A DNA stretch of 12,386 nucleotides from Actinomycetota bacterium. GTDB lineage: Bacteria; Actinomycetota; CADDZG01; WHSQ01. Of this stretch, positions 6,793 to 12,386 are shown piece after piece. Location of the stretch: assembly GCA_013695055.1 (NCBI GenBank), contig JACDBF010000026.1, positions 1 through 12,386 of the forward strand, in the 5' to 3' direction. The notes below the pieces were generated by a model, which searched no databases, was not told the origin of the DNA, and saw nothing but the letters and a program-made list of their open reading frames with translations. Numbering within the stretch: position 1 is the stretch's first letter; every line of letters begins with the position of its first letter. The translations under genes and the position numbers were made by a program.

Positions 6793-7878
6793 TTACTCCT
6801 GGGGCGGCGGGGGGATGGCCACCCTCGCCCAGACAAAGCGGTGATCGGAATACTTGCAGTAAGGGTGCAAGGGGTCGCAGACGACTGTGCCCGGCGTGGG
6901 GCCCGCCCATCCGGGATGATCGGAATGAGCTTCGAGGATTTCAGCCTCTTCGTTGACGAAGAGATAGTCAATTCGGCTTCGCCGGTAGGTAGTTGTCCCC
7001 TCGCACAACAGGGTCTGATTGCGACCCTCATGCGACCACTCGTCGGCGAGGCTCAGCCCGGATGATTGATGCCACGTACGGACCGCGTCCGAGTACGAGC
7101 CGTCGATGCCTGGGGCGGTCATGCTGTTCCACCATGGAAGGGTTGTGCTCGCTTCCGTCGGGTCGCACTCTCTTTCGATCGTCGTTGCCCGCCGGTTGAA
7201 ATCGCCGCCCACCACGGCCGGCCCGGCCTCGTCCGCAAGCTCGAGTCTGAGGCGGTCGATGTTTCGCTCTCTGCAGTCCGCCGGCAGCAGGAACTCCCTG
7301 TAGTTCTTGAAGAAGTGAATGCCCGCCACCGTGAAGGCGCTGCCGCTGTCTTGCTCGGCGAGGTGGGCCATTTGGTAGAGGCGGTCGCTCTTGCAGTCGT
7401 CTCCCCAGGTCTCATAAGCTCCGGCGCTCTCGTCGATTGAGTTGACGTTGACCAGGAACTTTGCCTTTGCGTCGGCGGGGTCGCCGAACACCTCATAACG
7501 TGACAACGGGATGGCCGTGGGGGCTGAAGCGACAAACACTTTGTTGAGCTTGTCGCGCAATGCGGCGATTCGTATCGCCGAGCTCTCGTTCACGATGACT
7601 ACATCCGGGGCGTAATAGTTCCCGTCGGAGGCGAGAGGGCGCTCTCTCAAGCCCCGTGCCAGCTCGCGAGCGCGCGGGTCGAGGCTTGCTTTGCCATCTC
7701 CTTGGATCGCGTTGATCGTGACGATGACGACCTGGCCTGACGGTGACAGATTTTCGGTGGGCCGGGCCACGTGATGGGCGCCGGCGCGAGTGGCCGACAG
7801 CATGACAATGCTGCCCAAGACCAGGACTGCGGCAATCGCCACCGAAGGCGTACGCCCCAACCGGCTCTTGATGCTCAT
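6793..7878 (-). CDS. Secreted endonuclease/exonuclease/phosphatase (EEP) family protein
   Basis: A 361-residue protein with a signal peptide: basic n-region, hydrophobic core SVAIAAVLVLGSIVML (about 12-27), and likely cleavage after AGA at 34. The mature part keeps the EEP (DNase I-like) catalytic set: Asn56 (TINAIQG), Glu98 (VNES), His188 (AGIHFF), Asp226 and Asn228 (GGDFN), Asp304 (RIDYLF) and Asp345-His346 (YSDHR). This metal-dependent fold cleaves phosphodiesters in DNA, RNA, inositol phosphates or sphingomyelin; the substrate cannot be told. The mature part contains six cysteines, consistent with disulfides outside the cytoplasm. I chose ATG 7878, with GGGAG five bases upstream. ATG 7890, just four codons earlier, also has AAGGA but only three bases away. 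The frame is open to 8004, but that extension places the signal core internally. It lies downstream of the patatin gene with a 134-base gap. Confidence 0.8.
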   Translation of the reverse strand: MSIKSRLGRTPSVAIAAVLVLGSIVMLSATRAGAHHVARPTENLSPSGQVVIVTINAIQGDGKASLDPRARELARGLRERPLASDGNYYAPDVVIVNESSAIRIAALRDKLNKVFVASAPTAIPLSRYEVFGDPADAKAKFLVNVNSIDESAGAYETWGDDCKSDRLYQMAHLAEQDSGSAFTVAGIHFFKNYREFLLPADCRERNIDRLRLELADEAGPAVVGGDFNRRATTIERECDPTEASTTLPWWNSMTAPGIDGSYSDAVRTWHQSSGLSLADEWSHEGRNQTLLCEGTTTYRRSRIDYLFVNEEAEILEAHSDHPGWAGPTPGTVVCDPLHPYCKYSDHRFVWARVAIPPPPQE

Positions 7879-7883
7879 TCTTA

Positions 7884-7888
7884 CTCCC
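7884..7888 (-). promoter_or_regulatory. Ribosome binding site deciding the EEP gene start
   Basis: GGGAG on the minus strand, five bases before ATG 7878, favours this start over ATG 7890, whose AAGGA is only three bases away. The two choices differ by four residues ahead of the signal peptide. Confidence 0.45.
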
Positions 7889-8012
7889 ATCAGTCCTTCG
7901 ACACGCTCGCTGCCTTCTCGGTTCTCACAGGTTAGTGGGTTGGCTCCCAAACAGCCAGCATCGCTCCATCCGGTTCTGGCAATCCTGAGGAACCGAGTTT
8001 CCACCCCGTTGC

Positions 8013-10370
8013 CTATCGCTCTGGAACTCGGCTCTCGTTCCTATTTCCGAGGCGGACCTCTTTTTTGGAGTCCGACTCACCATTCCTGTGCGCGCTTTCC
8101 CGGGGCTCCACTATCCGAAGCTGCTCTTTCCTTTCCCTGAATAGGGTCAATCCCGCTATGGCTTCGCGCGCGGCTACTGCTCCCAGAGCGCGATACGACT
8201 CGAACTTTTGATCGGTGAAGAGCTGATCGATCGTCGAGTGGTTGGGAAACGACGGATCCTTCTTGCTGAACGCCCGAATGTCCCATGGAGACTCTTTGGT
8301 GACGGTAGCTTTCACGAACACCAGCTCGCCCTCGGTGGGCGCAGTCTCTTCATCGCCGGCGAATCGGTAGGTACCGATCACATGGGTGCGTTCGGCCAGA
8401 CCGCTGTTCTTTTCGGGGATCAGTGCTTCCGGCTCGATCTCGACCTCCACGAGCTGATCCGTTCGCGCCATGGAGATGGATTCACCGAGCGTGTTGAAAG
8501 TGTCGACCTTGTCCCCAGAGGCGTCGAAAGAGAAGATCGTGGTGCATCCCCTTCGCAGCAGTTCGACGACGCCAAGATTGTCGTAATGCCCCCCGTCGGT
8601 GACGTAGATGAATCGCCGATCAAGACGGTGCCAGCCCAGGAACTCGTAGACCAGGTAGCGCACGCCGCTGCGCGGCCACCGTCTCGAATGACGGACGGAG
8701 AATTGCGCAAGCCGGCTGCGCAAGGTGTCTGGAAGGTCGCCGCCCTCCTCGTTCTCTCGGACGAACTTGGGATTGGGCACCCACACGCCGAGGCGAGCGT
8801 TCAAGAGACCCATCAAAAAGGTGTAGAGGCGGCGAGTCTGCCGCCCCATGGTGGGGGAGACGGCGGCTCCGGATATGGCGACGGCTGCTGGAAGAGTGAG
8901 TCCTCCCATACATTCCTCTAGCCGTCGAGCCGGCAGCCAGCCGGTGGTCTTGCCACCGCAATCCTCCGCCGAGAAGACGAATGGAACGGCGTTTCTCCCG
9001 GGAGGTGCGCTGCCGTCTCCCAATGTGTTCGCTGCCGCGCAATAGATGAACTGAGGTCCGTGAGCCGGCTGATAGTCGGACAGCTTCACCGGGTGATCGA
9101 CGATGGGTTCAGCCTCGTCAGGAGTCGTTCGATGGAGAGTGAAGGCCGATGACAGGCGGCTTGTATAGAAGTAATGGAGCGATGTCTTGTTGCAGTTGAA
9201 GGTGGTTGCCAGGAGGACCAATGTCGCAGCGAAGAGCATCGTGGCCACCGTCGACTCGCCGGTGAATTGCACGAGGGGGATGCCTACTGATGGGCCCCGG
9301 CCCGCTGCGTTGTTGACTATCATCAAGAACGGCAGCAGAACCAAGACCGGGCCGGTGGCGGCGGCCACTATCAGCACATATATGGAGCGCTTCCTGGCAA
9401 GCATGAACCTAATTCCGGCAGCCACCACGTTGACCACCATCACCAGCTGAGCTATGCCCACCAGGCCCCCGTCAAAGGCTCCCGGGTTCGTAAGCTCTGG
9501 TTGTTGTTTGACGTTCAGTAATCCACGAACGGCCGTGAGCAGGCCATCTGGGTCATCGACCGCCGTGCGCATCCACACGAGCAAGTAGGGAATCCCCAGT
9601 ATCAGCCCAGTTATCACGCCGGCGGCGAGCAGGCGGCTCGACACCTTTCGCAGCGACGGGTTGCCTCGCGCGGTCAGATCCAGGATGGCATCGGCGGCGA
9701 AGAGAAGAAAGCCCAGACCCAGCGTTGCTCCCGTTCCCAGAACGATTATCCAATGCCTGTGTATTCCTCCCGAGGCTTGTGGATCGGTGGCGCTGAGGCT
9801 CGGGTGAATCCACTCGAAAAACCAGCCGAGTAACGCCCCGGCCACTAGAACGCAAAAACCAAGCACCAACAGATTGAGCACCAAGCCCCTGAACCAGATG
9901 CTCACTGCCCGGAGCTTGCTCAATGCCGTCGGGGCGATGTAGGAACTGTGATTTCGCAAGAATTCTTCTTCCGGGGATCCCCGGCCAAACACCGGACTCT
10001 TGCGGTGGGAAGCGCCGGTCACGCTGAGGGAAGACTTCTCGCCTCTCGTTTCTTGCTCGGCAGCGCGCTCTGCTTCCGCAGACGCCACCGCGTAGGCAGA
10101 GGCGATGTAAGCACCCCCTGAAACCGCGGAGATGAGGGCGGCCTCGTCCAGGATCCCTTCATCCTCTAGGACCTGCAGAGCTCCAAGGTTGTAAGAAGCT
10201 GAACGAATCCCCCCTCCCGAGAGCGCGATTCCGATTTTGCCCTTGCTTCCCTCGGCGCGCTCGCGGGTCGACAGCACGCTGCGATACGGACGGCGGTTTC
10301 CGACCACGCCTCGACTGGTCGCCATCACTCGCGCGCGGGCGCTCCTAGCAGCTGCCCTTGGCGACCTCAT
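8013..10370 (-). CDS. Patatin-like phospholipase with inserted transmembrane domain
   Basis: A 785-residue predicted membrane-bound acyl hydrolase. The patatin Ser-Asp dyad is present. The oxyanion loop SGGGIRSASYNLG is at 51-63, the nucleophile is Ser84 in SAVSGG (first Gly of GxSxG is Ala), and the catalytic Asp is Asp592 in TDGGHYDNLG. About six hydrophobic helices lie between Ser and Asp, at roughly 160-182, 206-231, 246-267, 302-324, 329-353 and 374-392. Another conserved-looking block, AISGAAVSPTMG (498-509), follows them. The family hydrolyses acyl esters of phospholipids or neutral lipids, and the helices suggest action at the membrane. The N-terminal 40 residues are Arg-rich. The start is uncertain: ATG 10370 has only a distant GAGGG, and ATG 10325 is an alternative, also weak. 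It begins 41 bases after the metallopeptidase gene and may share its transcript. Confidence 0.82.
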   Translation of the reverse strand: MRSPRAAARSARARVMATSRGVVGNRRPYRSVLSTRERAEGSKGKIGIALSGGGIRSASYNLGALQVLEDEGILDEAALISAVSGGAYIASAYAVASAEAERAAEQETRGEKSSLSVTGASHRKSPVFGRGSPEEEFLRNHSSYIAPTALSKLRAVSIWFRGLVLNLLVLGFCVLVAGALLGWFFEWIHPSLSATDPQASGGIHRHWIIVLGTGATLGLGFLLFAADAILDLTARGNPSLRKVSSRLLAAGVITGLILGIPYLLVWMRTAVDDPDGLLTAVRGLLNVKQQPELTNPGAFDGGLVGIAQLVMVVNVVAAGIRFMLARKRSIYVLIVAAATGPVLVLLPFLMIVNNAAGRGPSVGIPLVQFTGESTVATMLFAATLVLLATTFNCNKTSLHYFYTSRLSSAFTLHRTTPDEAEPIVDHPVKLSDYQPAHGPQFIYCAAANTLGDGSAPPGRNAVPFVFSAEDCGGKTTGWLPARRLEECMGGLTLPAAVAISGAAVSPTMGRQTRRLYTFLMGLLNARLGVWVPNPKFVRENEEGGDLPDTLRSRLAQFSVRHSRRWPRSGVRYLVYEFLGWHRLDRRFIYVTDGGHYDNLGVVELLRRGCTTIFSFDASGDKVDTFNTLGESISMARTDQLVEVEIEPEALIPEKNSGLAERTHVIGTYRFAGDEETAPTEGELVFVKATVTKESPWDIRAFSKKDPSFPNHSTIDQLFTDQKFESYRALGAVAAREAIAGLTLFRERKEQLRIVEPRESAHRNGESDSKKEVRLGNRNESRVPER

Positions 10371-10411
10371 GACTTGAGAGTTTCCCTCTGAGTGCCCGGG
10401 CGGCTACGCGC

Positions 10412-11836
10412 TCAGGTCCCGATCTTGTAGGCGTCGCGCCGTTCTTCAATCTCCTGCAGAACGCCGTCCAGAACTCTGCGACCACGCACCTCACGTGTGG
10501 AGAGAGTGTCGTATAGAACGTCCTGTATCTTGGCGGCTTCCTCTCTCTCGCCCTGCTCGGACATCCACTCGCTGAAGGCATCGACGCTGCGCCTGAAACC
10601 GATGTGGCCGAGGGATTCGACCGCTTGCGTCGCGCGACCGATGAGCGCATTGCCCAGCGCCTTTCTGGCCTGGTCCGGGCGGGCCGGATCTACATTTATG
10701 GCGAGCGACGCCTTCTTGCCCTCGACGAGCTGTTTGAAGTCCCGGGCGTCCGCACTGCCCAACGCCTGGGAAGCGTGGACCGCCACCCGTCGTTCCTCGA
10801 GTCGCTCGACGACTTCTCTAAGAGTGTCGTTGCCATGGGACAGGAACCGGCTTCCGTCAAAGGTCAAAATCCTGCCAACTTCTTGTGTGAAGAAATCCTG
10901 GGCGATGACCTCTTCTTCTCGATCGTGCGGAGGAGCGACGCGCAGTCGGAGCGCGTTCGAAACGATGTCTTCGTCGTTCCCATGGAGGGCGATCTGAACG
11001 GTGTATTTTCCAGGCTCGGCAATATCCCAGCCGTCCCGTCCCGCCGACACGAGCAAGGGCTCGTAGATGGACTCGCCAGGTGCAAGAGTCCTTTGGGATG
11101 GCTCCCAGCAGTAGTTGGCGAAGGGAAGTAGCCGCTTCGCTCGTCGCTGGTCCTTCTTGGTGATCACGATCATGGAGTCGTTGAGCGTGAGGGTGTGCTC
11201 GTCGACCAGCTGCGTGCGCCCTGATTCGTTGGAGAGCTTCAGCTCCAGGATGACGGGCTCCATGAATTCGAAGATGGGTCTGTCCCGGTTGACCCTCACT
11301 TCGAGTCGGAGCGCCGGCTCCGGAGATACGTTTGCCTCCTCGAAGCCGTGATCGTCGAACCAGTCCGCCTTGCCCATCTGCACGAACTTTCCTGGTGCGT
11401 GACGCATGAACAGCATCTCCTGGTCGGAGAAGCGGTACTTGAAGTTGGCGAAGAAGGCGGTCTGGCCCCCCGAGACGTTGTAGGGGTAGTTCATGAAGCT
11501 CCTGGCCTCGGGCTGGTCGGCGAGCGGTATCCAGGACTTGCCGATCGACTTCTGCCACGAATGGGCGAGGTTGAATGCGTGCCCCATCTCATGGCACGCC
11601 GTCCAGAAGATCATTCTCTGTACCCATGCAGCGGGTTGAGGGTCCCCCCCCGGGGCATTGGATATGAAGGCGTCGTTGAAGATTGCTGTTCCCTGGCGGT
11701 GGTTCGGTCCGATGTCGTCGAACATGACACCGCCCAAGTCCGAGCCGATGTCGTGCAGGGAGGCGAAGAACACCCACATTCCCCATTGGGCGCTAGCCGA
11801 AAACCGAGACCAGTACGTCTGCATCGCGTCGTGCAA
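10412..11836 (-). CDS. Metzincin-like zinc metallopeptidase, catalytic and C-terminal fragment
   Basis: This is the long 3' piece of a frameshifted gene; residue numbers count from the TTG at 11836. The zinc-binding motif is HEMGHAFNLAH (His82, Glu83, His86, His92), followed by a Met-turn SFMNYP with Met115. Together these place it with the metzincins, although the usual Gly at the eighth motif position is Asn. Residues about 155-300 look like a beta-sandwich (LRLEVRVNRDRP, then PGKYTVQIALHGN) with regular strand spacing. The last 160 or so residues are mostly helical and charged. No usable start exists for this piece alone: TTG 11836 has AAGGA only two bases away and ATG 11824 has no site. 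The upstream frame supplies the missing N-terminal sequence. The role is probably protein cleavage, possibly outside the cytoplasm; the signal region is out of view. I do not recognise a named family. Confidence 0.7.
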   Translation of the reverse strand: MHDAMQTYWSRFSASAQWGMWVFFASLHDIGSDLGGVMFDDIGPNHRQGTAIFNDAFISNAPGGDPQPAAWVQRMIFWTACHEMGHAFNLAHSWQKSIGKSWIPLADQPEARSFMNYPYNVSGGQTAFFANFKYRFSDQEMLFMRHAPGKFVQMGKADWFDDHGFEEANVSPEPALRLEVRVNRDRPIFEFMEPVILELKLSNESGRTQLVDEHTLTLNDSMIVITKKDQRRAKRLLPFANYCWEPSQRTLAPGESIYEPLLVSAGRDGWDIAEPGKYTVQIALHGNDEDIVSNALRLRVAPPHDREEEVIAQDFFTQEVGRILTFDGSRFLSHGNDTLREVVERLEERRVAVHASQALGSADARDFKQLVEGKKASLAINVDPARPDQARKALGNALIGRATQAVESLGHIGFRRSVDAFSEWMSEQGEREEAAKIQDVLYDTLSTREVRGRRVLDGVLQEIEERRDAYKIGT

Positions 11837-11952
11837 TTTCCTTGTCGCTCCACTTGGCGTTGGGTCCTGCCCCCACCAATGGATCGGAGCCCGGGTTCGA
11901 TCTCGTTACATCAAACCCCGCGCGTCTAAAGACCTTGTCGATGGTAAGGGTT

Positions 11953-12386
11953 TCACAAGGAAGCGTTGCCGCGGTTGGGATGTGCGCAGGTGTCTACGGA
12001 TAGAGTCGGCGCCTCGCCTTGAGCGCTGTCGAACTCGAAGTCCACCGTATGGAAGTACGGGGACTCATACGTGTAGAGACGGATGCGGTCCTTTCCTCCC
12101 CCCGCCGAGAAAGTGGCTTGGGCGCGTTGTTGGCCGGAGCTTGCGCCGGGCAGGACCTTGATCGCAACTGTGCTGTAAGGGAAAGTCGAAACGTCGCCAG
12201 ACTTGTACCAGATGCCTCCGGTCCAAGTGCCGTCGGGTTGGCTGGTGAGCTCGGCGATCCAGTAAGTGATGGACGCGGGGGACCTTCTGATCCGGCCGCT
12301 TACGGTCATCTGAGGGTAATGACCGTCGACATCGAGCCGCAAGTCCTCTGCGGTGACGGGCAAAGAGGCCTCGTTTCCCGCGCCCG
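11953..12386 (-). CDS. N-terminal beta-rich fragment of the same metallopeptidase gene (partial, off right edge)
   Basis: The frame is open from the right window edge to a TGA at 11955-11953, so the true start is outside. The roughly 144 visible residues look like a beta-sandwich: the stretches GHYPQMTVSGRI, ITYWIAEL, WTGGIWYKSGD, AQATFSAGG and YFHTVDFEFDSAQG alternate strands and turns. The end, SVDTCAHPNR, leads by a one-base shift into the next frame, which continues LPCETLTIDKVFRRAGFDV without a stop toward the catalytic part. I read this as the N-terminal accessory domain of the peptidase, not a separate gene. No function can be given for the domain. Confidence 0.6.
   Translation of the reverse strand, partial: GAGNEASLPVTAEDLRLDVDGHYPQMTVSGRIRRSPASITYWIAELTSQPDGTWTGGIWYKSGDVSTFPYSTVAIKVLPGASSGQQRAQATFSAGGGKDRIRLYTYESPYFHTVDFEFDSAQGEAPTLSVDTCAHPNRGNASL

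Larger units (their letters stand above)
10412..12386 (-). pseudogene. Frameshifted metzincin-like metallopeptidase gene (two one-base shifts, 5' end outside)
   Basis: Three minus-strand frames join into one protein. Frame A (12386 to about 11967) ends SVDTCAHPNR. The next frame, open from 11993, gives LPCETLTIDKVFRRAGFDV through PNAKWSDKE, near 11840. The third frame resumes with LHDAMQTYWSRF and runs to 10412. Dropping one base near 11966-11967 (AA in GGCAACG) and one near 11837-11839 (AAA in GGAAATT) restores a single reading frame. The linking segment is protein-like and has no other explanation. Both lesions are apparent single-A insertions in short A runs, so indel sequencing errors are a real alternative to a true pseudogene. 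Programmed shifting is unlikely, since neither site resembles a known slippery sequence. If the shifts are real, the catalytic domain would not be made. Confidence 0.7.

Noticed and set aside
8208..8921. 237-codon + strand open frame opposite the patatin gene
   Set aside because: It mirrors conserved patatin sequence including the catalytic Asp region. No motif or ribosome site of its own was seen.
8013..10370. Patatin as an anti-phage effector (CapV of CBASS)
   Set aside because: No cyclase, ubiquitin-like or other defence gene lies nearby, and CapV-type patatins lack this large membrane insertion.
11840..11905. Upstream extension of the catalytic frame of the metallopeptidase (reads APIHWWGQDP and on) as its true N-terminus
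   Set aside because: The extension is short, closed by TAA at 11908-11906, and has no good start. The alternative frame is longer and continuous with the N-terminal fragment.

Overview
The window is a G+C-rich bacterial segment. The aspartate/glycine-rich linker of the BMP lipoprotein, the TTG start use and the gene content would fit an actinobacterium or another high-GC soil or aquatic bacterium. That is an impression, because no rRNA or other taxonomic marker is present.

Left part (1 to about 6770): a purine-type uptake and catabolism locus. On the + strand is the C-terminal end of an adenine deaminase (3-182). It is followed by a short, apparently truncated relative of the MTH1187/DUF77 thiamine-binding family (272-433). 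Converging on these from the right is a tightly packed minus-strand operon, read from about 6740 down to 522. Its order is BMP-family substrate-binding lipoprotein (6589-5462), double-domain ABC ATPase (5465-3945), permease (3945-2785), second permease (2788-1856), and a metal-dependent amidohydrolase/deaminase (1859-522). Every junction overlaps by 1 to 4 bases, so the five products are very probably co-translated. The set is a NupNOPQ/PnrA-type nucleoside or nucleobase importer plus a cytoplasmic deaminase of the TRZ/ATZ/SAH-deaminase group. With the neighbouring adenine deaminase, the simplest reading is import and deamination of purines or related N-heterocycles. A candidate promoter at 6741-6770 precedes a leader of about 150 bases.

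Right part (6793-12386): three minus-strand genes for predicted exported, membrane or otherwise hydrolytic enzymes. In transcription order they are: a metzincin-like zinc metallopeptidase gene that enters from the right edge and is broken by two single-base frameshifts (12386-10412); a 785-residue patatin-like lipase with about six transmembrane helices inserted between its catalytic Ser and Asp (10370-8013); and a secreted endonuclease/exonuclease/phosphatase (EEP) family protein (7878-6793). The first two are 41 bases apart and may form one transcript. The third follows after 134 bases.

No tRNA, rRNA, CRISPR array, insertion sequence or phage gene was recognised. The most unusual points are the frameshifted metallopeptidase with an Asn in place of the usual Gly in the metzincin zinc motif, the membrane-inserted patatin beside it, and the truncated DUF77 remnant. 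I found no convincing evidence of a wholly new system. The peptidase-patatin-EEP trio is the best candidate for an uncharacterised functional unit.
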